Origin: Chara braunii
Taxonomy: Eukaryota > Streptophyta > Charophyceae > Charales > Characeae
NCBI GenBank assembly: GCA_003427395.1
Contig: BFEA01000971.1
Location: 314,975-335,450, forward strand
DNA length: 20,476 nt
Reading direction: 5' to 3'
The notes under the pieces were generated by a model. The model ran no database searches and had not been told where the DNA came from. It was given only the letters and a program-made list of their open reading frames with translations. Shown here in pieces: positions 1 through 8,734 of this stretch. Position numbers and translations under genes: made by a program. How positions within the stretch are numbered: position 1 is the stretch's first letter; the number at the start of each line of letters is the position of its first letter.

Positions 1-88
<88 letters not shown>
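1..88. repeat. (TC)n microsatellite
   Basis: An uninterrupted run of 44 TC dinucleotides opens the window, so the tract may extend beyond it. It is a pure polypyrimidine/polypurine tract. A second TC tract closes the window at 20430. Confidence 0.98.
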
Positions 89-91
<3 letters not shown>

Positions 92-332
92 GACACACTG
101 ACTATTGTGAAAAGACTCGGGTCTCTATCCATAGTTAATAGCATTTCATATTTCGTTTTTGTATTTAATGTTGAACTTCCTTATTTTTTTTTTTTCTTTC
201 CCTCTCCGACTTCTCACTTCTACGGACGTGGTCGTTCGTGGACCCGACACATGTCAATGTCATGCATTTTTCGTACTTTTTTCGTTATACCTTTCTTTTT
301 TCATATGACATATTTTCGTTGCGTCTCTCTCC

Positions 333-344
<12 letters not shown>
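89..344. other. Spacer without recognisable gene
   Basis: AT-rich, pyrimidine-biased sequence with short T runs and a TC-rich stretch just before the CTAT tract. Short open frames here are extended by the neighbouring microsatellites. They show no domain and are not supported as genes. Confidence 0.6.
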
Positions 345-364
<20 letters not shown>

Positions 365-532
365 CTATCAATCTATCTATCTTTTTATATATTTATTTAT
401 CTACCTATCTATCTATCTATATATGTATATATATATGTATATATATATTTGTGACGATATATATATGTATATATGTACATATATATATATACATATGTAG
501 ATAGATAGATAGGTAGATAAATAAATAAATAA

Positions 533-577
<45 letters not shown>
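345..577. repeat. Large near-palindrome of CTAT/GATA repeats
   Basis: The left arm is (CTAT)n with interruptions followed by an AT/ATGTAT tract. The right arm is its reverse complement, ending in (GATA)n. The centre lies near 450-456. The match is not just one tetranucleotide meeting its complement: the interruption at about 381-420 (CTTTTTAT, then TATTTATTTATC, then TACC) is mirrored at about 497-536 in the same order and spacing. Arms are about 105-120 bp, enough to extrude a cruciform or arise as an inverted duplication. Confidence 0.9.
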
Positions 578-709
578 CAGATTGATAAATAGATATACGA
601 AGATCCTCCACGTGTGGTGGGGTGGTGGTGGTTGGGGCTTGTATGCAGTTGCGTTGCGTCGCGACCTCAATTCACAAGGCCACTTATTTTGTGTTGTACA
701 CGATAGGGG

Positions 710-825
710 GAGAGAGAGAGAGGGAGAGAGAGAGAGAGGGCGAGAGAGAGAGAGAGCGAGAGAGAGAGAGAGCGAGAGAGAGAGAGAGAGAGAGCACAAA
801 AGAGAAAGAGAGAGAGAGAGCACAA

Positions 826-882
<57 letters not shown>
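710..882. repeat. (GA)n microsatellite, interrupted
   Basis: A GA tract of about 170 bp with sporadic GG, GC and CACAAAAGAGAAA interruptions. The last interruption occurs twice, at about 795-808 and 821-834. Frames through it read as Arg-Glu or Ser-Leu repeats and are not genes. Confidence 0.97.
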
Positions 883-883
<1 letters not shown>

Positions 884-949
884 ATGAAAGACGACCGTTG
901 AGACGCAGATGAAGAAAAAAAGAAGAAGAAAAATCGGATCGTGGCCTTG

Positions 950-1440
950 ATAAAGTTGTCATGTCAGCGAAAGATGAGTCCAACACCACGTATGGGGCCA
1001 AGACGGCGACCACCACAGTGCCATCTAGCGCAGCAACGATGTTGGAGACAACGCATGATCATACCGACGTAAACGCGGTGTCGAAGGGAAAGGGGGGTGG
1101 TGTAGGCGCGGTGTTGCAGCAAGGATGGCACGGTGATGGCGGTGGTGGTGGGTAGGAGACAATTACCCATGTCCCTGGCGGTGGCGTGCGGAGGGTCCGG
1201 TCAAGTGTTGGTAACGACGAAGATTAGTGAGGCCATAAGGGCTTGGGAGATCATTAGGGTCGGAGAGGCCATTTGGGTTGGGGAGGTGATGGATGGGGTG
1301 CCGACCCCACTACTTAAGGCACGGGTCAGGTACGGCGTGGCCCGACTGGACTGTCATCTATGCAAACAATGACAATCTGCCCACCTCTGATGACGAAGGG
1401 AGTGAATGTGGCACGGGAGGGGGGTGATGGCGATGATGAG
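950..1440 (+). other. GC-richer island with short open frames
   Basis: This stretch is clearly richer in G and C than its surroundings. Two overlapping + strand frames are open: ATG at 961 to a stop at 1153-1155 (64 codons) and 1133 to 1372 (79 codons). Both favour G/C third positions, and the first is Thr/Ala/Gly-rich. A degenerate duplication of about 36 bp (GAGGCCAT...GGG...GGTCGGA) lies around 1228-1300. I recognise no domain, signal peptide or membrane segment. It may be a remnant exon or simply a GC-rich spacer. No function is proposed. Confidence 0.2.
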
Positions 1441-2018
1441 TACGTCGTACTAATCATCGTTGTTTAGGTTTTTTTCCTCTCTTTGTTCTCAACTATCTTT
1501 TCCTCTTTTTTTTTTCCTTTTTGGTTTTCTTCTTCAAGTTCTTCTACAAAATATATCTTTTAACTTTTTTTTTTTTTTTTTTTTTTTTGCTGGTCACTTG
1601 ATCTAGTGAAACCCTGCCAAATAAGTAAGAGAACCCAAAGCCAACAGAGTTAGAGAGCCATGTAATGGGTAACTATTTCGCACGGTTACTGATGTAATTT
1701 ATATAAAGAAACATTCGAACGCGACAACTTTGGGGCTATGGTCGTGACATTGATTTTTTTTTATATTATTGTTGACACTCTTTGTACATTGAATGTAACT
1801 GGGTTTATTGACCTATGACGGTTCATCCTCCCCTTTTCCTTTTCTCTTTTTTTTTTTTTTTCTCTTTCATCCGTCTGTGGATGACATGTCCGAGTCCACG
1901 ACCGTTTTGTTTGTTGCTACGTCGATTTTTTTGTCACCTACATCTTGACGCCAGATTTATTAAAAGATTGGTTGTTTTATTGATTGATTTTTTTTTTTTT
2001 TTTTTTAATCAACCAATC

Positions 2019-2066
<48 letters not shown>

Positions 2067-2689
2067 CAATTGATCCTCTCGATAGTCTGGGCCTTTCTAC
2101 TATAATCAATCAACAAATTCATTTATTTATTTATTGATTTATAATTGGTTGCATCCAATCAATCAAAATACAGGATTTGTGAAAACCTAACAAAAAAAAT
2201 TGTTAGGTTTGCACGAAATGTATTCAAAATCATGATAGTATGTTTTTCATGCCTCCTCCAGGAGCAAAATTTTACGTGAAGTCAAACAACCGCAAAAAAA
2301 AAAAAATAGAAAATTACTTTTTGAGAACCATTGAAAGTGGCGAGGAGAAAAGCAGGTTTTCCGCATAAAATCACTACATTGTGAAGCAGCGTATATTCAA
2401 GAACTGAAATATTTCTTTTTTTTTTGTCTCAAAAAATCATGTTTATGGTCCTATAAGATGTATAGCACGATGAACGTATTCGGGGGTTTTTCGTACGCTC
2501 AAACATATTCTTAAACATATTATCCTGTACCTGCGTGAACATATTATTTTTTACTCTTTATTTTTTTTTTTCATTTTTTTTTTTTTTAACTCATGTTTGG
2601 CTAAGAATTTGAAGGTGTCTCCCTGACAAAAGTTGTTTGTATTCTTATTTTAAATAACAAATATTTTTTGCTAAGGGTTTTATTGTTAA
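1441..2689. other. AT-rich, poly-T-rich region without genes
   Basis: Homopolymer T tracts dominate, including about 20 T near 1568-1588 and 43 T at 2021-2063. Short ATTGATTG...CAATCAAT pairs flank some T tracts and resemble the CAAT hairpins seen from 3500 onward. Frames here are Phe-rich artefacts. The phrase TTTATGGTCCTATAAG near 2441-2456 resembles the core of the 61-bp repeat further downstream. Confidence 0.6.
2183..2210. repeat. Perfect 10-bp hairpin with A-rich loop
   Basis: AAACCTAACA at 2183-2192 is the exact reverse complement of TGTTAGGTTT at 2201-2210, with an 8-nt loop. It resembles a terminator hairpin, but in this AT-rich eukaryotic spacer no gene is available to be terminated. 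Confidence 0.7.
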
Positions 2690-2925
2690 TGTGAAAATTG
2701 ATTTATAGTCCTATAAATTAGTTTTCGCAAATCTTGGTTTTTACCTAACTTATGAAAATTACTTAAAGTTCTATAAATAAGTATTCATCAAAATCCGTTT
2801 CTTTTTTACATCTTTCAAGTTTGTCTTGTAGTCCTTAAAAATTGTCATATTTAAGTTTTGCTTTTTGCAAATCTACTAAGAATGACTTATAGCCATGTTA
2901 AAAAATTTTGCAAGAGAAAGTTTTC
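2690..2925. repeat. Degenerate ~61-bp minisatellite, about four units
   Basis: The core phrase TTATAGTCCTATAAA recurs in degenerate form with TAGTCC-equivalent positions at 2706, 2766, 2829 and 2890, giving spacings of 60, 63 and 61 bp. Each unit begins with a TGAAAATT-like phrase and ends with a T-rich stretch containing a GCAAATCT-like phrase. Identity between units is modest, so this is an old array. Confidence 0.65.
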
Positions 2926-3300
2926 TTGCACATTTCGAGGAACAGTTAACTTTTCACCTCGTTTTTTGCCTCCTTTATCGAAAAACAGTTAAAAACGCTC
3001 TTTTTTTTTGTAAAAAATAACTGTTTGACTTTTACTTTTTCATTCTATAAAAAATGTGAGGTTTTGTCGTTTTTCTAGGTTTTCACCAATCCATTGTTTC
3101 AATCGATCAATAAATTAATAAATTAAGGGATAACTTTAGTTTGCAATTGCATTTTGGGCACCCTACCTGGACAAAAGGATGGGTTGTATACATTGTTCGA
3201 ACTGCGATTCGAAACTGTATCTTGACCCATAGTACAATTATAACTTGTTTTTATGACTTCCGAATAGTTTTCCCATAAATTAATCAATCAATTAGTGAAA
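2926..3300. other. AT-rich spacer, nothing recognised
   Basis: T- and A-rich sequence with no open frame of note. It includes short phrases such as AATCGATCAATAAATTAATAAATTAA at its end that grade into the CAAT-rich module region. Confidence 0.5.
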
Positions 3301-3319
3301 AAAATAAATTTCGCAAAAC

Positions 3320-3400
3320 TAAAGCACATTCAACTGAAGGAAGGACTGTGTGTGTGTGTGTGTGTGTCCATTTGCGTGTGTGTGTACGTGTGTGTGTGTA

Positions 3401-3460
<60 letters not shown>

Positions 3461-3617
3461 TATGAGACTGTGAGTGTGTGCAACCCCTCCCCCACCAACC
3501 AATCAATTTTACAAATATACAACAAAACAAATATTGATTGATTGATTGACTGATTCACTGATTGATTTTGGGGGTTCACTTTCAATTCAATAAATCACCA
3601 ACCAATCAAGTAATTAA
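3320..3617. repeat. Module A: TG tract plus CAAT/ATTG hairpin
   Basis: First copy of a composite repeat. Order: a leader with 'cattcaac' (3327-3334), an interrupted (TG)n at 3347-3457, 'gtgtgcaacccctccccc', CAATCAAT, a short A-rich loop, ATTGATTGATTG, then 'aataaatcacc' and CAATCAAGTAAT. The same order recurs in module B from 4163. The TG tract is read in other frames as Thr-His or Cys-Val repeats, which are not genes. Confidence 0.8.
3610..3617. repeat. Target-site duplication, left copy
   Basis: GTAATTAA, identical to 4124-4131. The undisrupted paralogous module has CAAGTAAT followed directly by an A-rich stretch, which supports one copy in the empty site. Confidence 0.6.
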
Positions 3618-4123
3618 CTAGGTTACCAATGGTCCGGAGACCGGACGTCTCCACCGGACGTCTCCCCCGGACGTCTCCCCCCCCCGTCGTCCGGATTTTC
3701 GGACGATGTCTTTTTGGCAAAAAAAATATATATAAAAAAATAAAAAATTAGGACAGTGTTGCGCATGGCCTAAAGATCCTCCACAAAAAATTTCAGATTT
3801 TTCTGAGCATTTGCTGATAGGGTGGCATTTGGGGGGGGAGGGGGGGTAAAAGGGGTTTTGGTGGGGATAGGAGGGGTATAGATGGGGAATGAATCTTTAA
3901 AGATTTTTATTATTTATTCTGCTGGCCCAAATGATCCAAAAATTTGGTGGCATATACCTAATGCAAGGTGGAAGCTACATGATTTTTTATTTATTTATTT
4001 TTTTTTAATTTTTTTTTTTTTTTCCGCTAGGTCGGACATACCCTATCCGGTCCGACGTCCGACCAAACGTCCGGTCGAACATCGGGGACAGTCAGGGAGG
4101 TCCCGGACGTCCGACCTGGTAAG
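3618..4123. mobile_element. hAT-like nonautonomous element (MITE candidate)
   Basis: A 506-bp insertion splits a repeat module that is continuous in the paralogous copy near 4612-4660. It is flanked by perfect 8-bp direct repeats GTAATTAA (3610-3617 and 4124-4131); 8-bp duplications are typical of the hAT superfamily. The ends are imperfectly inverted: CTAGGTTACCA at the left and CTTACCAGG read inward from the right. GC-rich subterminal clusters repeat CCGGACGTC/GACGTCCGG at 3632-3705 and 4028-4120, as expected of transposase-binding subterminal repeats. The interior is AT-rich with no transposase frame. The superfamily assignment rests on duplication length and architecture only. Confidence 0.6.
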
Positions 4124-4131
4124 GTAATTAA
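4124..4131. repeat. Target-site duplication, right copy
   Basis: GTAATTAA, identical to 3610-3617. The following 'aacttaaaaaaataacaacg' resumes the module sequence found at about 4646-4665. Confidence 0.6.
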
Positions 4132-4352
4132 TAACAAACATATAAAAAAAACTTAAAAAAATAACAACGCATTCAACGTGAGCATGTGTATGTGTGTGTG
4201 TGTAGGTTGTCAAATTCGCTATACATTTTTAAAAAGCATGATTGTACTATAATGTTTAGTCTGACTTTCAAGGTGTGTGTTTGCGTGTATGTCATATTCG
4301 CTATACACTTACAAAAATCATGATTGTGTTATATTATTTTGTCGGACTTTCA

Positions 4353-4401
<49 letters not shown>

Positions 4402-4640
4402 GTGTGTGTGTATGTGTGTGTGTGTGAGAGAGAGAGAGAGATTGTATGTTTGTATGTGTGTGTGCAACCACTCCCCCGCCAATCAATCAATCTTTACAAA
4501 TACACAACAAAAATAAATATTGGTTTATTGACTAATTGATTGACTGATTGATTGATCAATTGATTGATTGATTGATTGATTAACTGATCTTTTCACCCAA
4601 TAAATCACTCAATCAATCAAGTAATAAAAAATAAATAAAA
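4132..4640. repeat. Module B: TG tract plus CAAT/ATTG hairpin
   Basis: Second copy of the composite module, with leader 'cgcattcaacg' at about 4168, TG tract at 4356-4426 running into (GA)n at 4425-4440, then 'gtgtgcaaccactcccccgc', CAATCAAT, an A-rich loop and ATTGATTG runs. It ends with 'aataaatcac' and CAATCAAGTAAT. It differs from module A by carrying an extra duplicated segment ahead of the TG tract and lacking the hAT-like insertion. Confidence 0.8.
4210..4361. repeat. Direct duplication, period 82 bp, two copies
   Basis: The phrase TC-A-ATTCGCTATACA ... CATGATTGT ... GACTTTCA occurs at 4210 and again at 4292, with scattered substitutions. It is a local duplication inside module B. Confidence 0.75.
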
Positions 4641-4989
4641 ATAAAAAACTTACAAAAACATCAGCGCATTCAACGAGAGTACATGTGGGGGGGGGGAGAG
4701 GAGGGGGGAGGGTTATGTGTTTGTGTGTACGACTAAAGAGTGAGACATTCTATACGTGAGACTTTTTTCTTAACGTTGTGGGCTTAATTGCAGTTAGTTT
4801 CGTGTAGGTCTGACCGTAATCACGGTCCGATGCATTTCGAAAAGTGCGGGGAAGGGCGAACCCACCCCCACCAATCAATCAATCAATCAACATTCAAATG
4901 AAAAAAAAATATTGATTGATTGAATGATTGATTGGCTATTTGATTGACTAATTGATTGGGGGCGCCTTCCTACTCGTTAAATCAGTCAG

Positions 4990-5030
<41 letters not shown>

Positions 5031-5328
5031 CAAACAAACAAATAAACATACAAACAACCCCCCACTAATCAATCAATCAATCAACCTTCAAACAAAAAAC
5101 AAATATTGATTGATTGAGTGATTGATTGACTAATTGATTGGAGCGTTTTCCCATCCACTACCTCAATCAATCAATCAATCCACATCCAAAATAAAAGCTC
5201 GAGGTCTCCCCACCAATCAATCAATTAATCAATCCACATTCAAAAAAAGAAAATAAAGATTGATTGATTGATTGATTGGTTCGTTGGTTGGTTGATTGAT
5301 TGATGACACCTTCCCATCCACCACCCCC

Positions 5329-5378
<50 letters not shown>

Positions 5379-5455
5379 TAATCAATCAATCAACCAATCA
5401 ACCAATCAATCAATCAATTAATCAATCAAGCAACCAATCAATCAATCAATCCATA
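4641..5455. repeat. Array of CAAT/ATTG hairpin modules
   Basis: Successive units have CACCAATCAATCAATC, a short 'cattcaaa' or 'catccaaa' A-rich loop, then ATTGATTGATTGACTAATTG and a non-repetitive tail. The tail CCTTCCCATCCACTACC or a near variant appears at 4964, 5143 and 5307, and again at 6071 and 6284, so whole units were duplicated rather than only the tetranucleotide slipping. A long pure (CAAT)n run lies at about 5327-5450. The leader 'gcgcattcaacgag' at about 4662 links this block to modules A and B. Confidence 0.8.
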
Positions 5456-5499
5456 TTCTAAAAAATAAAAATAAATACCGATGTATTTATTTCAACATA

Positions 5500-6008
5500 A
5501 AAATTCCCACGAGAAATGAAAGTTGAAAAAACATTCTATAAAAAATAATCTTCATATTTATAAATTATCATTTCAATGTTTGTCCAATTCTTAAATTTTC
5601 AATTTTGTTTGATAATTTTTCATCTAAATAGAAGTTTTTTCCTTCCAACTACATCAATTTGTTATAGATAGAATGAATGTCTGGACAAGTTTATGAAATA
5701 TTTTAATTAAACTTTCATTCTACTACAACAAGTATCTTCTAATTTAGATTGGATTAACCTATTTATGACTGAAAATCCTTACTTAGAAAGACATTCCAAT
5801 TAAAATATTTCATGAACTCATCTAGACTTTCATTCCATCTTTAGCGTGTAGTTCAAATAAGAAGGGATACCCCATTCTTGGAATGAAAGTTTTCAAAAAA
5901 GATAAAAATTTTAAAATTGGAATGACATTTTTTAAGATGGAATGAAAATTAAAAATTTAGAATGTAATTTTACTATAGAATGATTATTTAATTTTGGAAT
6001 TTTTTTGC
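5500..6008. repeat. Fold-back region built from a ~20-bp repeat
   Basis: The right part has GAATG-like phrases at 5881, 5901 (degenerate), 5920, 5940, 5960, 5978 and 5997, a period of 18-20 bp. The left part carries the reverse-complement phrases (CATTC, TTCAT, CATTTC) at similar spacing from about 5531. The whole is therefore an inverted arrangement of one minisatellite family, with a strong central inverted repeat at 5667-5839. No coding frame is present. Confidence 0.65.
5667..5839. repeat. 42-bp inverted repeat, 36/42 paired
   Basis: The arm 5667-5708 and the reverse complement of 5798-5839 agree at 36 of 42 positions, including an uninterrupted 16-bp stretch ATGAAATATTTTAATT. The 89-nt loop is AT-rich. 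Confidence 0.85.
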
Positions 6009-6012
6009 CGTT

Positions 6013-6231
6013 GTGATTGGTTCATTGATTGATTAACTTTTTGATTGGTTGGTTGGCTGATTGATTGTTTTCACCTTCCCTTCCACTAACCCCACCAATC
6101 AATCAATCAATTAATAATAATAAAACATAATCAAATTCACTTAATCAATCAATCTATCAATCAATCAATCCGTCAACATCCAAAATAAAAGTACGAGCCC
6201 GCCTCACCAATCAATCAATCAATCCACATAA

Positions 6232-6270
<39 letters not shown>

Positions 6271-6315
6271 AACTGATTGATGATGCTTTCTCATCCACTA
6301 CCGAAACCAATCAAT

Positions 6316-6348
<33 letters not shown>

Positions 6349-6475
6349 AATTTTTCAATCAAAAAAATAAACAAGAAAAAAACAACGTATTATTTGTATG
6401 GGTGTATGTGTATGTGCAACCAATCAATCAATCATATTGGTCGATTGATTTATAGGTTCATGTACGTATGAGTGC
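6013..6475. repeat. Further CAAT/ATTG hairpin modules
   Basis: Continues the same family: tails CACCTTCCCTTCCACTAACC at 6072 and CTTTCTCATCCACTACC at 6286, each followed by (CAAT)n. A near-perfect CAATCAAT / ATTGATTG hairpin lies around 6208-6271. The final 'gtgtatgtgcaaccaatcaatc' echoes the TG-to-CAAT junction of modules A and B. Confidence 0.8.
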
Positions 6476-7680
6476 TCCCGAGAGGGATATATATTGATAG
6501 GATATTCTTTGTAAAATTTTTATATTTTTCTTTTTATGTTGCTAGGACCTTCTTTTGGTCGTTTCATGGCCGGTTTGGGAAGACAAACAAGGTGATCTGG
6601 GCGCCGTAAAGGGTAACATAGTTTCAACTATTATTCATGTAAACGGCGTATCAACATTCTTTACCCTCACCAACAATTGAATGACATTTGTGAAAGAAAT
6701 ATCTTTATATTCATTCTATTTTTTGTACTTCATATTCTCCCTCTTTGCCCTGAGTGATATATCCACACTATCGACCGCAACAGTGTTGTGCTCTACACTT
6801 CTCTCACGCACCCAACGGATGTGAAATTGTGGTTGACGACCACCAACAATTCAAGATCATCCCGCCGTTCGTAGTTTTCGTTATTGACCGCTCCTGTGAA
6901 GATGCCTGATGTGCTGGTGACAATTAGAAAGACTATTGATGAGAAGGACATCGTGATCCGATAGACACAGAGAGAGCGATGCATAGAGATTGTTAGAGAC
7001 TTTAAAATTTGGGAAGGGGGGATCGTTGCACACACTCGCGTGTACTACACGTTCGTCCTTCATACTTTCGCTTTTAGAGTTATGGTGGGGTTTGTATACG
7101 ATACACATGATCGTCTTGACGACGTGGTACTGCTTGCCAAAAAACTTTCCGATGTTGTCCCTGACGTTTGTGACCCACCTAACGTTGATGTTCTGAGGCA
7201 TACGCTAAGGCGCATTGTTTCTGTTGTAGTCGAAGAGTATGTGGAAAGGTTAGCAAGCAATGCATGATACTCTTCAAAGTTGGAACCTCCGCTGCATATA
7301 CAACCTTTGCCCTGAAGATGGTGCGCAACAGGACAATTGCAGTGCAAACAAGCTGTCTACCCGCTGATCCCATGCGTAGTTGCATTGCTTTCATATAAAA
7401 TGTCATTATCGCAGTTTATTTGTTGCTTTTATATAAAACATATTTTATTGTATTGTATCTCGCGGTATTAGTTCTCACATTTTTTATCACCATTACTGCA
7501 CAACAAAGATAAGTGCATTAGTTTAGATGTAGATGATGTGAGACATGTGCAAGGTTCTAAATTCTTGTGCCATAAAACTATTTCTTGTTGTGATGTGTAG
7601 AAGTTTGTGACCATAAAGTCGACTAAAAAAATGATAACGGATTGTCATGTTCGGAAAAGCATTGCACCCGTTGACAAAGT
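6476..7680. other. No recognised gene; one short open frame
   Basis: Ordinary mixed-composition sequence with no repeat array. The best + strand frame is 7040-7267 (ATG to stop, 75 codons), with an acidic, Val/Leu-rich stretch (DDVVLLAKKLSDVVPDVC) that could be helical. I recognise no family. Overlapping frames on the minus strand are equally open, so coding status is doubtful. Confidence 0.3.
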
Positions 7681-8225
7681 ATGAAAAAACTTGACGAATC
7701 TATGATTGCATTAGCCAGCAGTCTGCGTGACTCTGATGCGATACTTACTTTACTTCGTAACAAATCATCACTACCAGATATGAAGTTACGAAAAAAAAAA
7801 TTGTTTGCTTCCGTTTTCCGGATTCTAACCGTGCGTGAAATATAGTTGTCTAAACTTTAAAGCATACTCATTTATGATCACGAATATGGTGCAGACTTAG
7901 GGGCTAATGTCATTATCAAAGCGAAAGATCCACAACAAGCAAACGCAATGAATAACGCAAACCATCAAATTGTCACTGTCACAAAACAAGACAAAATTCT
8001 GAAACAAAAATGCATTTGAACATCTAAAAAAAAGTGGCAGAGCGCAAGGGGCATGAGTGTTACGAGTGTAGTAAACGTTTTCTTGATGCGTTAAAGGTGA
8101 ATGAGAAAAACCGACGTGAGATTGTGCAAGAATGTTAACGACATAAAGACAATCAACATGAATCGTCAACACCACTTGATTTAAGAAAGATGGGATTCTC
8201 TGCTTCTGACAACTCGAAGGAATAA
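7681..8225 (+). pseudogene. CtIP/Sae2/COM1-like C-terminal fragment, broken
   Basis: The C-terminal domain of CtIP/Sae2/COM1 (Pfam SAE2) acts with Mre11 in DNA-end resection. Its hallmark is a C-x2-C pair followed by C-x-R-H-R and a Pro-Thr-Pro segment. Here, in frame from 8034, the sequence reads ERKGHECYECSKRF (Cys codons 8058-8060 and 8067-8069), then IVQEC-stop-RHK (8121-8147), then SSTP and MGFS, ending in three TAA codons from 8223. The Ser of the CSRH-type motif is replaced by TAA at 8136. Upstream, one frame runs from ATG 7681 to about 8013 with stops at 7846 and 7858. A shift at the 8-A run (8026-8033) is needed to join FEHLKKK to the domain. It abuts a truncated retrotransposon at about 8229. 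The call is by motif only; the part before 8010 has no recognised homology. Confidence 0.5.
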
Positions 8226-8228
8226 TAA

Positions 8229-8642
8229 TATATGGATCAGGTGGCAGGTCAATATCTGTCATATCCATACTTACTCGCTGAAAAGGGCGCTGTACTTCTG
8301 TCGGAATTATAGTATTTGATTCGCGGATTGGTGCCAGACTAGGCAGTTACCGACTACATATCGGACATCATTATGAATATTCTATCAGAGTCACCGATTT
8401 AGATTGATGATTACTTTTGTGACACGTATCTCAAAGTAAGCGACATGCTCCTCGTGAGCGGATCGGGTCCAATTATACCATTGAAAAGGGTGTGGAACCG
8501 TCAACCATAATCCTGATCCGTCTGATTTACGCTTCTCTAGATGACTGTTGATCCATCGATAGTCCCGAGATCTTTCGGTTGTCCGACGTCTGTCATACTT
8601 TGTATGGCTATACAGTGATTTGCCAACCAATTTAGTCAGCAT
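8229..8642 (-). pseudogene. Integrase N-terminal region, truncated at core
   Basis: Integrase inserts the cDNA into the host genome. A linker frame runs 8642-8391. The N-terminal zinc domain is recognisable as AHEEHVAYFEIRVT (His codons 8454-8456 and 8445-8447), then, after stops and a shift, NIHNDVRYVVGNCLVWHQS. The first Cys is at 8343-8345 and the second of C-x2-C is Trp (8334-8336, TGG). The catalytic core opens as QRPFQRVSMDMTDIDLPPDP (about 8295-8234), where the Asp of VSMD is the first acidic residue of the D,D-35-E triad. After PPDP the expected ILVVVD-type strand is gone and the CtIP-like fragment begins on the other strand. Confidence 0.75.
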
Positions 8643-8664
8643 GACCTTATCAGCATGACCTTAT
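8637..8664. repeat. 14-bp tandem duplication that shifts pol frame
   Basis: CAGCATGACCTTAT occurs at 8637-8650 and again, identically, at 8651-8664. Because 14 is not a multiple of three, it separates the frame ending in EVWTDKVM from the one beginning MLTKLVGKSL. With one copy discounted the two are continuous. Confidence 0.9.
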
Positions 8665-8734
8665 CCGTCCAGACTTCCCCTCGTTGGACCTTCTCATCCT
8701 ATTTGGGTCCATCGGTTCTGGGAGCTTCAAATCG

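Noticed and set aside
107-887. Long frames rich in Ile-Tyr-Leu-Ser, Ser-Leu or Arg-Glu
   Set aside because: They are translations of CTAT/GATA, TC and GA microsatellites and are open on both strands.
2183-2210. Transcription terminator hairpin
   Set aside because: There is no adjacent gene, and intrinsic terminators of this kind are not expected in nuclear DNA.
3284-4539. Frames rich in Thr-His or Cys-Val
   Set aside because: They are translations of TG/CA tracts with no other support.
6530-6592. Short exon between a pyrimidine tract ending in TAG and an AAG/GTGATC donor-like site
   Set aside because: Splice-site resemblance alone, with a ~48-nt product lacking any recognisable sequence, is not enough.
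7897-8229. Integrase core continuing through the minus-strand frame after LPPDP
   Set aside because: No ILVVVD strand, second Asp or Glu motif appears. The + strand over the same bases carries the CtIP-like motif instead.
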